Positions 34,737 through 43,870 of a stretch of DNA of 64,000 nt are shown in pieces (position 1 is the stretch's first letter; each line of letters starts with the position of its first letter). The translations under genes and the position numbers were made by a program. Origin of the DNA: Hyphomicrobiales bacterium (GTDB lineage: Bacteria; Pseudomonadota; Alphaproteobacteria; Rhizobiales; Rhizobiaceae). The notes beneath the pieces were generated by a model, which was given only the letters and a program-made list of their open reading frames with translations, was not told the origin of the DNA and did no database searches. Where the stretch lies: the NCBI GenBank assembly GCA_900471515.1, contig UCFC01000004.1, positions 124,001 to 188,000 on the forward strand, in the 5' to 3' direction.

Positions 34737-35624
34737 TCAGGCGGTGAGTGCTGCCTTGTTGGCGACGAAATAATCCTTGAGCGACTGCGGCTGCTTTCCG
34801 GTCAGCCTGGCGAAATCGTCGGTGACGATATCGAACTTGCCGGCGCGCGTATTGGCGTCGGCCGAAACCAGCATGTCGGCGACGAAGCCCGGCAGGCCGG
34901 CGCCGCGAATGCCCTGACCGAGCTGCTCGTCGGTCACGGTGATGACTTCGAGCGGCTTGCCGGTGGCTTCGGTGGCGATTGCGGCAATTTCCTTCGGCGT
35001 CAGCGACTGCTTGCCGGTCAGCGTGTAGATGGCGCTGGCGGAGATGCCCGCTGCCAGCACCGAGGCGATGGCGAGCGCGCAATCGTCACGCGAGATGGTC
35101 GAGATCTTGCCGTCGCCGGCCGAGGTGAACCATTTTCCGGCCTGCAGATTGTGCGGCATGCTGTGCAGGTAGTTGTCGTGATACCAGGCGTCGCGCACGA
35201 TCGTGTAGGGGATGCCGCTTTCCCTGATGGCGTTTTCGGTGCCGAGATGGTCGGGCGCGAAGGTGACGAGCGAATCGTCGGGCGAGGGCATGGACGTGTA
35301 GGTGATGTGCTTCACCCTGGCCTTGACGGCAGCGGCAACGGCAGCCTTGTGCTGGGCCAGGCGCTTGCCGGGCGTATCGAGCGAATCCGTGCTGATGATG
35401 AGCAGGCGATCGACGCCGGCAAAGGCGGCTTCGAGACCGGCGGCATCGTCAAAATCCGCCTTGCGGGTCACGACGCCAATGGCGGCGAGCGTGGCGAGCT
35501 TCTCCGGGCTGCGGGTTGCGGCAATGATGTTTGCCGGGGCGACCCTGTAGCTTTCGATCAGGTGATGGATGACACGCTGACCGAGCTGGCCTGCGGCGCC
35601 GGTGACGAGAATGGTTTCGCTCAT
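34737..35624 (-). CDS. NmrA-like NAD(P)-dependent oxidoreductase (quinone-reductase-type SDR)
   Basis: A 295-residue Rossmann protein similar to QorB/NmrA-like enzymes: ILVTGAAGQLGQRVIHHLI at the N-terminus, ITYTSMPSPDDS, YTIVRDAWYHDNYLH and YTLTGKQSLTPKEIAAI. Members reduce quinones or sense redox state. It is divergent from an HxlR-type regulator with a dyad between, a frequent pairing in which the regulator represses the oxidoreductase. Confidence 0.87.
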   Translation of the reverse strand: MSETILVTGAAGQLGQRVIHHLIESYRVAPANIIAATRSPEKLATLAAIGVVTRKADFDDAAGLEAAFAGVDRLLIISTDSLDTPGKRLAQHKAAVAAAVKARVKHITYTSMPSPDDSLVTFAPDHLGTENAIRESGIPYTIVRDAWYHDNYLHSMPHNLQAGKWFTSAGDGKISTISRDDCALAIASVLAAGISASAIYTLTGKQSLTPKEIAAIATEATGKPLEVITVTDEQLGQGIRGAGLPGFVADMLVSADANTRAGKFDIVTDDFARLTGKQPQSLKDYFVANKAALTA

Positions 35625-35634
35625 GGTTTCCTCT

Positions 35635-35670
35635 AGCGTTGATAGGTGGTCTCAAAAAGAGACTAACGCT
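35635..35670. promoter_or_regulatory. Dyad operator between oxidoreductase and HxlR genes
   Basis: GTCTC (35649-35653) and GAGAC (35659-35663) are flanked further out by AGCGTT (35635-35640) and AACGCT (35665-35670). The GTCTC-N5-GAGAC core lies 11 to 35 bp upstream of the oxidoreductase start and is a likely HxlR-dimer site. Confidence 0.55.
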
Positions 35671-35742
35671 AAAATAGGAATTGACCTGGGGCTGTAAAGA
35701 AGGCAGTTTTTCGGGAGTTCGTTACCAAAAAGGAACCAGCTC

Positions 35743-36156
35743 ATGGCCGGAACCATCGTCACTCTGAAAGCGAGAGCGCAGGGCGCGCGGCGCGAGATCG
35801 ACCTTGCGAGCCTGGATTTTACCAATTGCCCGGTGCGGGACGTGCTGCAGCAGATCGGCGGCAAGTGGTCGACGCTGCTTCTCGAAGCGCTTGCCAAGCA
35901 GCCCTACCGTTTCGGCGAATTGCGCCGGATGATCCCGGATATTTCCCAGCGCATGCTGACGCAATCGCTGCGCGACCTGCAGCGGGACGGCTATATCGAG
36001 CGGGAGGTTTTTCCGACGAAGCCGCCGAGCGTGGAATACCGGATGACCGATCTCGGCCGCTCGCTCTACACGGTTCTGTCGCAGCTTCTGAACTGGGCGG
36101 AAGCCAACCATGACGAGGTTCGCGCCGCGCGGCTGCGTTTCGACGTGGAGCAATAG
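35743..36156 (+). CDS. HxlR family transcriptional regulator
   Basis: A 137-residue winged-helix regulator. The signature [23 protein letters not shown] (shown in part: [15 protein letters not shown]) contains the cysteine that in several relatives senses electrophiles or oxidants. [21 protein letters not shown] forms the recognition helix and wing (shown in part: [17 protein letters not shown]). It probably controls the divergent oxidoreductase. Confidence 0.92.
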   Translation: MAGTIVTLKARAQGARREIDLASLDFTNCPVRDVLQQIGGKWSTLLLEALAKQPYRFGELRRMIPDISQRMLTQSLRDLQRDGYIEREVFPTKPPSVEYRMTDLGRSLYTVLSQLLNWAEANHDEVRAARLRFDVEQ

Positions 36157-36172
36157 GGCAGGGCGGGGAAGA

Positions 36173-36202
36173 GGATCAGGCGGGCGGGACGCCGCCTGAT
36201 CC
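36173..36202. terminator. Hairpin between convergent HxlR and MFS genes
   Basis: GGATCAGGCGG (36173-36183) pairs exactly with CCGCCTGATCC (36192-36202), placed 16 bp after the HxlR stop and 8 bp from the MFS stop. It is probably a shared terminator; T runs are lacking. Confidence 0.55.
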
Positions 36203-36210
36203 TGAGCGCG

Positions 36211-37419
36211 TTACTTCTCGCGGCCTTCCGTCAGGAAGAACAGGAAGGCGAGGGCCGGAAAGCAGAAGCCGATCCAGGCCGCCATCGTCCAGCCGCCGGT
36301 CGCATAGGCCCAGCCGCCGAGCGCGGAGCCGATGGCGCCGCCGGTGAAGAAGGTTGCCATGAAGAGGCCGTTCAGGCGGCCGCGATGTTCCGGGCTGAGC
36401 CCGTAGATGGCGCGCTGGCCGCAGACGAGGTTGGTCGTCACGCCGAAATCGAGCAGGATCGCGGCGGCCGTCAGGAGAACGAGCGCCGTCAGCGAGCCGT
36501 CGGTGGCGAAATGGCTGACGAGGAAGGAGCCCATGGCGAGCAGCATGGCAAGCGTGGAGGCGACCTTCGTCATGCCGCGGTCGGCGAGGCGGCCGGCGAT
36601 CGGCGAGGCCACGGCGCCGGCAGCACCGGCAAGGGCAAACAGCGCGATGCCGTTCTGCGACATGCCGAAGGCGGGGCTTGCGAGCAGCAGCGGTGCCGTC
36701 GTCCAGAACAGGCTGAAAGCGCCGAACATGCCGGCCTGATAGAGGGCGCGGCGCTGCAGCACGCGCGAGTTCAGCGCCAGATGGCCCATCGAGGCCAGCA
36801 GTTCACCGTAACGCAGCTTCGTGTGGGGGACGCGGACCGGCAGGTTGGCCCGCAGCACGATGCCGAGCGCGATCATGACGGCGGCGGTGACGTAATAGAC
36901 CATGTGCCAGGACGAGGCCTCGGCAACGAGGCTTGCGAAGGGGCGGGCGAGCATGATGCCGCAGAGCAGGCCGCTCATGACATTGCCGACGACCTGGCCG
37001 CGCGTCGCATCCGGCGCCATGCTGGCGGCGAAGGGGACGAGAACCTGGGCTGCGACCGAGGCGAGGCCGATGCAGAGCGAGGCTGTCAGGAACATGCCCG
37101 GCGTCGAGGAGAAGGCGGCGCCGATCAGCGCCAGCGCGGAGGCTGCGATCAGCGTCAGGATGAGGCGGCGGTTTTCGAAGAGGTCGGCCAGCGGCACGAG
37201 CAGCAGCAGGCCGAGGCCGTAGCCGATCTGCGTCAGCGTGACGATGAGGCCGGTTGCGGCCGGCGTGAAGCCGAGATCGGTGCTGATCGGGCCTGCCAGC
37301 GGCTGGCCGTAATAGAGATTGGCGGCGACGAAGCCGCAGGAGGCTGCAAAAAGGAAGGTTAGCCAGGGGGACAGGGCGCGGGGCAAGGCCGTATCCGGCG
37401 TGGTGGCTGAAACGCTCAT
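36211..37419 (-). CDS. MFS transporter, 12-helix
   Basis: A 402-residue membrane protein with about 12 hydrophobic helices. FVAANLYYGQPLAGPISTDLG at the start (shown in part: NLYYGQPLAGPISTDLG) and VPLADLFENRRLI (motif A region) place it among YnfM/AraJ-like exporters of the major facilitator superfamily. The substrate is unknown. It lies 92 bp downstream of a TetR gene on the same strand, so TetR probably controls it. Confidence 0.88.
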   Translation of the reverse strand: MSVSATTPDTALPRALSPWLTFLFAASCGFVAANLYYGQPLAGPISTDLGFTPAATGLIVTLTQIGYGLGLLLLVPLADLFENRRLILTLIAASALALIGAAFSSTPGMFLTASLCIGLASVAAQVLVPFAASMAPDATRGQVVGNVMSGLLCGIMLARPFASLVAEASSWHMVYYVTAAVMIALGIVLRANLPVRVPHTKLRYGELLASMGHLALNSRVLQRRALYQAGMFGAFSLFWTTAPLLLASPAFGMSQNGIALFALAGAAGAVASPIAGRLADRGMTKVASTLAMLLAMGSFLVSHFATDGSLTALVLLTAAAILLDFGVTTNLVCGQRAIYGLSPEHRGRLNGLFMATFFTGGAIGSALGGWAYATGGWTMAAWIGFCFPALAFLFFLTEGREK

Positions 37420-37511
37420 CAGAAACTCCAGAGGGCAATGATTGGGAGGATTGAATGCAAATATTCGTCGGCCGCCGCCCGATCCCTGACCGGATGACGG
37501 TATATCGCGCG

Positions 37512-38135
37512 TCAGGTCACGAGCCGCATGGCCGCCTCGGCCGCAGCGATCATCTCCTTCTCGCCGCGTCCCGTCCTCCCGATGACGCGCAGGCCCTTGG
37601 TCAGGCAGAGAAAGGTAAGGGCGGTGGCATCGGCATCCACTGTCGACGGGATCGTGCCGTCGGCCTGGCCGATGCGGATGAGATCGGCCATCAGCTTTTC
37701 GTCGGCGGAAAAGGCGGCGGCCACATGTGCTGCGGCTTCTTCGTCCAGCAGCGAGAGATCGTTTGCGCCGCCGACGACGAGACAGCCCTTGAGGCCGGCT
37801 TCGCCGTGGGACAGTTCGGCGTAATACATCACCATCTGGAAGACCTTGTCGCGGCCGGTCGCGGCAGCGGCGACCCTTGCTTCCAGCCGGCCGCGGCCGA
37901 GCTGGCGATAGCGCTTGAAGGCGGCAAGGAAGATGCCGCTCTTGTCCTTGAAGGCCTTGTAGACGCTGCCGGAGGCAAGGCCCATGGCCTCGGTCAGTTC
38001 GCTGATCGAGGCGGCGTGGTAGCCGCGCTCGGAAAAGACGCGCAACGCCGCATCGAGGGCGGCGTCCATATCGAACTCGCGCGGGCGGCCGCGGCTGCGG
38101 GTCTTTGCGTCGGGTGTCAGGGCGTCAACGGTCAT
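37512..38135 (-). CDS. TetR family transcriptional regulator
   Basis: A 207-residue regulator. The N-terminal helix-turn-helix spans about 20-65 (RVFSERGYHAASISELTEAMG, shown in part: SERGYHAASISELTEAMGLA, with SGSVYKAFKDK as recognition helix), followed by a helical ligand-binding domain. Its position directly before the MFS exporter gene suggests drug- or metabolite-responsive control of that exporter. Confidence 0.92.
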   Translation of the reverse strand: MTVDALTPDAKTRSRGRPREFDMDAALDAALRVFSERGYHAASISELTEAMGLASGSVYKAFKDKSGIFLAAFKRYRQLGRGRLEARVAAAATGRDKVFQMVMYYAELSHGEAGLKGCLVVGGANDLSLLDEEAAAHVAAAFSADEKLMADLIRIGQADGTIPSTVDADATALTFLCLTKGLRVIGRTGRGEKEMIAAAEAAMRLVT

Positions 38136-38195
38136 GGCGCCTAATTAGGGAATGACCGTTTCCAAATCAAGTAAAATTTCTGCGACGCCGCAAGA

Positions 38196-39113
38196 TCAGA
38201 GATCGAGCACCCAGGTCTGGCCGTTGGCTTCCGGCCCGAACATGCGATGTCTCTCTTCGGAGACAAGCCGGAAGCCGGCCTTCTGATAGATGGCGCGGGC
38301 GGTGTGGAGGAAGTCGTTGGTCCAGAGCGAGATCTGCCTGTATCCCTTGCGGCGGGAAAAGGCGATGCATTCGTCGACCAGCTGTTTGCCGAGGCCGAGA
38401 CCGCGGGCGGCCTTGTCGACATAGAGAAGGCGGAGCTTGGCGATGCCGTCGCCGCCATTGGTGATCAGCACCGAGCCGAGGTTGATGCCGCCGCGCTCGG
38501 CGATCCAGCAATATTCCATCGCGGGGTCGAAATTGGCGAGGAATTTTCCCGCGACTTCGGCGACCAGCCCCTCGAAGCGCAGATCCCAGCCGTATTCCTC
38601 GGCATAGAAACGGCCCTGGCTCTGGACGATCCAGCCGATATCGCCGGCCCGATGCGGGCGGATGATGGCGGCAGCCGGTTTTGCCTGCGGATCGAGGATC
38701 GCCCGGATCGTGCGCATGGCATCGACGGCGGCTTCCGGCTCGCCATCGGCAAGCGTGTCGAAGCGGGCGGCGATCTGGGCATTGGCGCGGTGGCCGAATT
38801 CCTCGAACTGGCTGCGTCCCTTGCCGGTGACAGTGAGGATCTGGCTGCGCTGGTCGGCGGGGTCGGGTCTGGCTTCGATGAGCTCTTCTTCGCGGAAGCG
38901 CTTGAGGATGCGGCTCAGATAGGCCGGGTCGAGCTGCAGGTCGCGGGCGAGCGCGCCGGCATTGACGCCATCATGAGCGCCGATCTCGAAGAGCACGCGC
39001 GCGTCCGTCAGCGTAAACGGCGTATCGAGATAGGCCTTGTTCAGCAGGCCGAGGAAGTTCGTGTAGAAGCGGTTGAATTCGCGGGCGGATTCGATGAGGG
39101 CAGGATCGGTCAC
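38196..39113 (-). CDS. MarR-type regulator fused to GNAT acetyltransferase
   Basis: A 305-residue two-domain protein. Residues 1-140 are a MarR winged helix (FTLTDARVLFEIGAHDGVNAG in part, then LDPAYLSRILKRF). Residues about 150-305 are a GNAT domain with the acetyl-CoA loop segment DKAARGLGLGKQLVDECIAF (about 232-251) and the late RAIYQKAGFRLVSEE. Such fusions are widespread; the acetylated substrate is unknown. It stands alone. Confidence 0.92.
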   Translation of the reverse strand: MTDPALIESAREFNRFYTNFLGLLNKAYLDTPFTLTDARVLFEIGAHDGVNAGALARDLQLDPAYLSRILKRFREEELIEARPDPADQRSQILTVTGKGRSQFEEFGHRANAQIAARFDTLADGEPEAAVDAMRTIRAILDPQAKPAAAIIRPHRAGDIGWIVQSQGRFYAEEYGWDLRFEGLVAEVAGKFLANFDPAMEYCWIAERGGINLGSVLITNGGDGIAKLRLLYVDKAARGLGLGKQLVDECIAFSRRKGYRQISLWTNDFLHTARAIYQKAGFRLVSEERHRMFGPEANGQTWVLDL

Positions 39114-39129
39114 GGCGGGGTCTCCTACA

Positions 39130-39228
39130 GCATCGGCCCGAGAATCGGTTTCGATTTTCGGTAAGCCTGATGCGCAGATTCAAAGAGTTAGAACGCCATG
39201 CGTCAGAATGGACGCATGGCGTTCTAAC
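39130..39228. repeat. Rhizobial intergenic repeat with a perfect 18-bp hairpin
   Basis: An inverted CCGAGAATCG/CGATTTTCGG block is followed by an AAGCCTGATGCGCAGATTCA link and then the perfect 18-bp stem GTTAGAACGCCATGCGTC (39187-39204) with its complement (39211-39228, loop AGAATG). The wording resembles a mosaic element I recall as frequent in Rhizobiaceae intergenic DNA. Confidence 0.65.
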
Positions 39229-39273
39229 GAGACCCTGCCGCTTTTGATTGACTGAGTCAACTAAATTGATGAC

Positions 39274-39996
39274 TCAGGCTGCATCTTCCTTGACCTTGGT
39301 CAGTTCTCCCTCCAGCGCGAAATCGACGGCGGCGCGGGCATGGATCGCGGTCGTGTCGAAGCCGGGCAGGGGAAGGCGATCGGGATCGAGGATCAGGCAG
39401 ATCTCGGTGCAGCCGAGAATGATGCTGTCGGCGCCCTTTTCACGGGCGCGCTCGATCACGGCCATGAGTTTCTGGCGCGAACTGTCGAGCACCTTGCCGG
39501 CGCAGAGTTCGCTGAAGATGATGTCGTGAACGGTCGTGCGGTCGGCCGCTTCCGGCACCATGATCTCGAGGCCGAGGCTTTTCATGCGGTCGGCATAGAA
39601 GCCGTGTTCCATCGTGTAGCGCGTGGCGAGCAGAAGCGGGCGCTTGCAGCCGGCCTCATGGATGGTCCTTGCCGTTTCGTCGATGATGTGGATCAGCGGC
39701 ACGGAAATGCGGGCGGCAACCTCGGGCGCGATCAGGTGCATGGTGTTGGTGCAGATCAGCATGCAATGGGCGCCGGAAACCTGCAGGCGCAGCGCGACAT
39801 CGCCAAGGCGCGAGGCAGCCATATCCCAGGCGCCGGCCTTCTGCAGGGCAACGATCTCCTCGAAATTCACCGAATGCATGGTGAGTTCGGCAGAGGCGAG
39901 GCCGCCCAGCCGCTCGCGCACCATTTCGTTGATGAGACGATAGTAGACCGCCGAGCTTTCAAAGCTCATGCCGCCGATCAGGCCGATGGTTTTCAT
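39274..39996 (-). CDS. Aspartate/glutamate racemase family protein
   Basis: A 240-residue, cofactor-independent racemase-fold protein. The two catalytic cysteines are seen in MLICTNTMH and LGCTEICL, with the opening MKTIGLIGGMSFESSAVYYR typical of aspartate racemases. The start at 39996 was chosen by this opening. It is divergent from an Lrp-type regulator, which suggests amino-acid-responsive control. D-amino acid metabolism is inferred from the family. Confidence 0.9.
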   Translation of the reverse strand: MKTIGLIGGMSFESSAVYYRLINEMVRERLGGLASAELTMHSVNFEEIVALQKAGAWDMAASRLGDVALRLQVSGAHCMLICTNTMHLIAPEVAARISVPLIHIIDETARTIHEAGCKRPLLLATRYTMEHGFYADRMKSLGLEIMVPEAADRTTVHDIIFSELCAGKVLDSSRQKLMAVIERAREKGADSIILGCTEICLILDPDRLPLPGFDTTAIHARAAVDFALEGELTKVKEDAA

Positions 39997-40147
39997 GGAT
40001 GGTCGCTCCCCCCTGACAGTTTCGAATGCGGGAATGATGCCGCAGATCGGGCGCAATGTGTTTGCGTTGTTTGTGCTTTCCTGTCAAAATGTGCTATTGG
40101 TTTGCATAGGTTTTCTATTTCTCGCAAAAATTCGGCGCAGGCTGGAC

Positions 40148-40609
40148 ATGATCGACGATCGCGACAGGCGGATTCTGGATATCCTGCAGGAGGATGCAGG
40201 CATCTCCGTGACCGACCTTGCAGAACAGGTGGCGCTCTCCGTCTCGGCCTGCTCGCGGCGCATCCAGCGGCTGGAGGAGACCGGATATATCGCCCGGCGC
40301 ATCGTCGTGCTCGACCGCGAGCGCATGGGCGTGCCGACGACCGTCTTTGCGCTCGTCAAGACCGCGCATCATTCCGACGAGTGGACCGAGAGTTTTCGGC
40401 GGGCGATCAGCGATATTCCCGAAATCGTCGAGGCGCACCGGCTGACGGGCAATTACGACTATATCCTGAAGATCGTGCTGCCGCGCGTCGAGCATTACGA
40501 CGTCATCTACAAGCGGATCGTGCGCAAGATCGAGCTTTTCGACGTCTCGGCCTCGATTTCCATGGAGCTTTTGAAACAGGGTCTGTCCATTCCCGTTTCC
40601 TATGCCTGA
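40148..40609 (+). CDS. Lrp/AsnC family transcriptional regulator
   Basis: A 153-residue regulator starting MIDDRDRRILDILQEDAG. The N-terminal helix-turn-helix (about 1-55, with VALSVSACSRRIQRLEETGYI in part: LSVSACSRRIQRLEETGYI) is followed by an AsnC ligand-binding domain (HRLTGNYDYILKIVLP). It is divergent from the racemase gene and is a good candidate regulator of it. The longer upstream frame overlaps the racemase start and was rejected. Confidence 0.92.
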   Translation: MIDDRDRRILDILQEDAGISVTDLAEQVALSVSACSRRIQRLEETGYIARRIVVLDRERMGVPTTVFALVKTAHHSDEWTESFRRAISDIPEIVEAHRLTGNYDYILKIVLPRVEHYDVIYKRIVRKIELFDVSASISMELLKQGLSIPVSYA

Positions 40610-40699
40610 CATTGTGGGGTGCTATGCCGAAACGGCGGTTGAATCCTGCCTGCGAAAGGCGACATTTGATGCAGCGAAATGGCGCGAAAGGGGTGGGTC

Positions 40700-41965
40700 A
40701 TGAGCGAACATCATGTCGTCGTTGTCGGCGGCGGTTTCGGCGGGCTGCAGCTCGTCAAGGGGTTGAAAGGGGCGGGCGTGAAGATCACGCTCGTCGACCG
40801 GCGCAACCACCATCTCTTCCAGCCGCTTCTCTATCAGGTGGCAACGACCATCCTTTCCACCTCGGAGATCGCCTGGCCGATCCGCCATCTCTATGCCGAC
40901 CGGCCCGAGGTGACGACCCTGCTTGGCGAGGTCAACGGCGTCGATGCGCAAGCCAAGACCGTTTCGCTGCGCAGCGGCATGGTGCTGAATTACGATACGC
41001 TGGTTCTGGCGACGGGGGCCACACACGCCTATTTCGGCCATGACGAATGGGAGCCGGTGGCGCCCGGCCTGAAGACGCTGGAGGACGCGACGACGATCCG
41101 CCGGCGCGTGCTGCTTGCCTTCGAGCGGGCGGAAGTGGAAAGCGATCCGGCCGTGCGCGACGCGCTGCTGACCTTCTCCATCGTCGGCGCCGGCCCGACC
41201 GGTGTCGAGCTTGCCGGCATCATCGCCGAGCTTGCGCATTTCACGCTGCCCAAGGAATTCCGCAATATCGACACGCGCAAGACCCGCGTCGTGCTGATCG
41301 AGGCAGGTCCGCGCGTGCTGCCGGCCTTTGCCGAGGCGCTTTCGGCCTATGCGCAGAAGGCGCTGGAAAAGCTCGGCGTCGAGGTGCTGACGGGAACGCC
41401 GGTGACGCAATGCACGGCCGACGGCGTGACGGTCGGCGACAGGTTCATTGCGAGCCGGACCATCGTCTGGGCGGCGGGCGTGCAGGCATCGCATGCGGCG
41501 CGCTGGCTGGGCGTGTCCGCCGACCGGGCAGGGCGCGCCATCGTCGAAAAGGATCTGACGGCGCCCGGCCTGCCCGATGTCTTCGTGATCGGCGATACGG
41601 CTTCCGTCACCCAGGAGAGCGGCAAGCCGGTGCCGGGCATCGCGCCGGCCGCCAAGCAGCAGGGCGCTTACGCGGCGAAGGTGATCCGCGCCCGTATCTC
41701 CGGCAAACCGGCGCCGGGGCCGTTCAAATACTGGCATCAGGGCAGCCTGGCGACGATCGGCAAGAGCGCGGCGATCATCGATTTCGGCCGTTTCAAGCTC
41801 AAGGGCTGGATCGCCTGGTGGATCTGGGGCCTTGCCCATATCTACTTCCTGATCGGCACACGCTCGCGCTTCGCCGTCGCCTGGAACTGGCTCTGGATCT
41901 ATATGAGCGGCCAGCACAGCGCCCGGCTGATCACCCAGCGCGAGACGATGCGCGACGACGGCTAG
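40700..41965 (+). CDS. NAD(P)/FAD-dependent oxidoreductase, NDH-2-like
   Basis: A 421-residue flavoprotein of the type II NADH dehydrogenase group: FAD site VVVVGGGFGGLQLVKGL near the N-terminus, NHHLFQPLLYQVAT, the NAD site IVGAGPTGVELAGIIAEL in the middle and VFVIGDTASV. The C-terminus carries a hydrophobic amphipathic stretch (FKLKGWIAWWIWGLAHIYFL, about 370-390) for membrane attachment. It passes electrons from NADH to quinone without pumping protons. It appears monocistronic. Confidence 0.9.
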   Translation: MSEHHVVVVGGGFGGLQLVKGLKGAGVKITLVDRRNHHLFQPLLYQVATTILSTSEIAWPIRHLYADRPEVTTLLGEVNGVDAQAKTVSLRSGMVLNYDTLVLATGATHAYFGHDEWEPVAPGLKTLEDATTIRRRVLLAFERAEVESDPAVRDALLTFSIVGAGPTGVELAGIIAELAHFTLPKEFRNIDTRKTRVVLIEAGPRVLPAFAEALSAYAQKALEKLGVEVLTGTPVTQCTADGVTVGDRFIASRTIVWAAGVQASHAARWLGVSADRAGRAIVEKDLTAPGLPDVFVIGDTASVTQESGKPVPGIAPAAKQQGAYAAKVIRARISGKPAPGPFKYWHQGSLATIGKSAAIIDFGRFKLKGWIAWWIWGLAHIYFLIGTRSRFAVAWNWLWIYMSGQHSARLITQRETMRDDG

Positions 41966-42020
41966 ATGCAGACGCGGATGCAGGGCCTTTGCCTGGGCGT
42001 TCCGGCCCCCATCCGCGCCC

Positions 42021-42749
42021 TTACTGCCATTCGCCGTTCGGCAGGCGCCCGTGATAGGGCGTGTCGCGGCAATGTCCCCAGGGGCCAAGCCAGTAGCCGG
42101 GAGGGCAGGGGTTTGCCGCGACCGGCGGATAATAGGGCGGGGGATAGGCCGGCACCGCATAGGCGGGGCGTCGCGTCGCGGCCAGGCCCAGGGCGGCGCC
42201 CGTCGCAAGCCCCATGCCGTACCAGCCGGCATTGTTCCAGCCGTGCCAATGATCGATGAAGACGGCAGCCGGTCCGGATGCGCCGGCAAGGCTGCCCTCC
42301 AGCACCGACACGTCGAACGTCAGCGTCGTGCCGTCGAGTTTCGGAGACTTCAGCGTAACGACGGCATCCGCGATGCTGGAACCGCCGCCGAGAACGGAGA
42401 TGGTGGCGTTCGGCGGATCCTTGTCGAAACTGTCGGGACCTTCGGCCCACTGCCTGACGAGTTCGGCGGTGGCCAGATGGCCCGCTGCCCGCACGGGGCG
42501 ATCGGCAAAGATGATGGCGTTGGCGGATACGCCGGTCAGGGTCAGCGTGTTGCCTTCAAGCTTTGCGCCATCCGCGTTCACCACCAGCAGCGATGCCGCC
42601 GGCCCCTGCCGGCTCACCTCGCCGATGGTCTTTTCGAGGGGAATATGCGGTCTGACGGCTGCGTCCTGCGCGAGAGCGTTGCCGCCGAGCAATGCGAGCG
42701 TGCCTGCCAGAAGCAGGCTGAATCTTTGCGTTGGTATCATCGATGACAT
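42021..42749 (-). CDS. Exported protein with C-terminal GPWGHCR motif
   Basis: A 242-residue protein with a signal peptide (about 1-27, ALA-Q cleavage). The middle (about 35-165) is a beta-rich domain with a conserved-looking VSVLEGSLAG and IDHWHGWNN. The C-terminal third is Pro/Tyr-rich and ends with CPPGYWLGPWGHCRDTPYHG, a short cysteine motif seen at the ends of several rhizobial exported proteins. Function is unknown. In-frame ATG 42740 is an alternative start. Confidence 0.75.
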   Translation of the reverse strand: MSSMIPTQRFSLLLAGTLALLGGNALAQDAAVRPHIPLEKTIGEVSRQGPAASLLVVNADGAKLEGNTLTLTGVSANAIIFADRPVRAAGHLATAELVRQWAEGPDSFDKDPPNATISVLGGGSSIADAVVTLKSPKLDGTTLTFDVSVLEGSLAGASGPAAVFIDHWHGWNNAGWYGMGLATGAALGLAATRRPAYAVPAYPPPYYPPVAANPCPPGYWLGPWGHCRDTPYHGRLPNGEWQ

Positions 42750-42842
42750 CCTTGCTGGATTGACAGTATGCCGTTGATCGAAGGCAAGGGCCGGGAGCCG
42801 CCGTTTCGCCCGCCATGGCGGACGAGGTTGACGTCCCGGTTG

Positions 42843-43322
42843 CTATCTGGCGGCGGTCAGGGTGACTTGAAGCACGCCGGTTGCGATGTTGAGGCCGGTT
42901 TGGCCGTCAACGGAAAGCGGCTGCAGCGAAAACGACCGGTTGTTGCCGCCGACGAGCGCATTGGCCCCGACGCCGACCCCCACGGATGCGCCCGCGCCGA
43001 TGCCGACATATTTGCCGGCAAGCGCGCCTTTCGGGACGCCGCGCATTGCCGATGCGACCGCCCAGATCAGATGGCCCTGATCGACCTTGCCGAGTTCGAT
43101 GCCGTATTCATCGATGCTGCCGGCATAATTTTCGGGCTGTCCGCCATCGGGCTTGAACTGGCAATTGAGCGACTGCTTGCGGCTCAAGATCTCTCCGACG
43201 CCCTTCGAGACGTCGCAGGAGAGGATGCCGATCTTCGCGACATCCGCATGGCCGGAGCCTGCGGCGGCGGCCAGCATGGCCAAGGCAAGCATCAAGCCGC
43301 CGGTGCTTTTCGAGATGTTCAT
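42843..43322 (-). CDS. DUF992 family exported protein
   Basis: A 159-residue protein. A signal peptide (about 1-26, cleaved near GHA) is followed by the DUF992 core: KIGILSCDVSKGVGEILSRK, YAGSIDEYGIELGKVDQGHL and a Gly-rich repeat KYVGIGAGASVGVGVGANAL that probably forms a membrane-associated or barrel-like sheet. Function is unknown. The frame stays open 36 codons upstream (to 43430) with a lipobox-like LLLSGVAC, so a longer lipoprotein form cannot be excluded, but a GGGGA site favours the listed start. Confidence 0.82.
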   Translation of the reverse strand: MNISKSTGGLMLALAMLAAAAGSGHADVAKIGILSCDVSKGVGEILSRKQSLNCQFKPDGGQPENYAGSIDEYGIELGKVDQGHLIWAVASAMRGVPKGALAGKYVGIGAGASVGVGVGANALVGGNNRSFSLQPLSVDGQTGLNIATGVLQVTLTAAR

Positions 43323-43837
43323 GATGAAGTCCCCTTTTTCATCAGGTGTCGCGCCTGTTGCGGCAATGTCCCCGCAGGCCACGCCGGAAAGTAAAAGAAC
43401 GACGGACGCGCAGATCGTCGTTCCGGGCATCGGTTTTCCTCAAGTGCAGATATGCGAAAACGACGGCCTGCCGCGCGAACGGAGCCGGATGCTGCTACGG
43501 ATACTTTGGTTCCATCCGTATATTATGAACTGCTTTATGAAGTTTTGTGAACATACATTGGCTTCGATGTGCCAAAATATGTCTCAGCGACATATTGAGT
43601 CGCAAACAGGATATTTATCCAGCTGGTTACTTGTCGGATGTGCCGGATACACTTCGGCGATTTCGCTATCTGCGGGGAGCAGGTAGTGATCCGCCCTGCG
43701 CTGCAGCCCTCACGGGAATGCGTGGAGCGGGGGATTACAGGCTGCCGCATGCGGCCGGGCGGGGCGCCCCTATTCGGCCGCGCCGGGGTCAACGGCGCTG
43801 ACGATGCCGTCGCCGTCAGGGCCCTATCCATACATGA
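43323..43837. other. Intergenic region, AT-rich in the middle, no gene recognised
   Basis: No convincing frame on either strand. The middle (about 43,500-43,680) is markedly AT-richer than the surroundings and contains the dyad ATATGTC-TCAGC-GACATAT (43577-43595), which could be a regulator site for the DUF992 gene upstream of its start. Confidence 0.5.
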
Positions 43838-43866
43838 AAAAGGCGGCCCGAAAGCCGCCTTCCTGT
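43838..43866 (-). terminator. Terminator of the alcohol dehydrogenase gene
   Basis: Read on the minus strand, AAGGCGGC and GCCGCCTT pair around the loop TTTCGG and are followed by TTTC, directly after the adh stop codon. Confidence 0.75.
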
Positions 43867-43870
43867 TCCG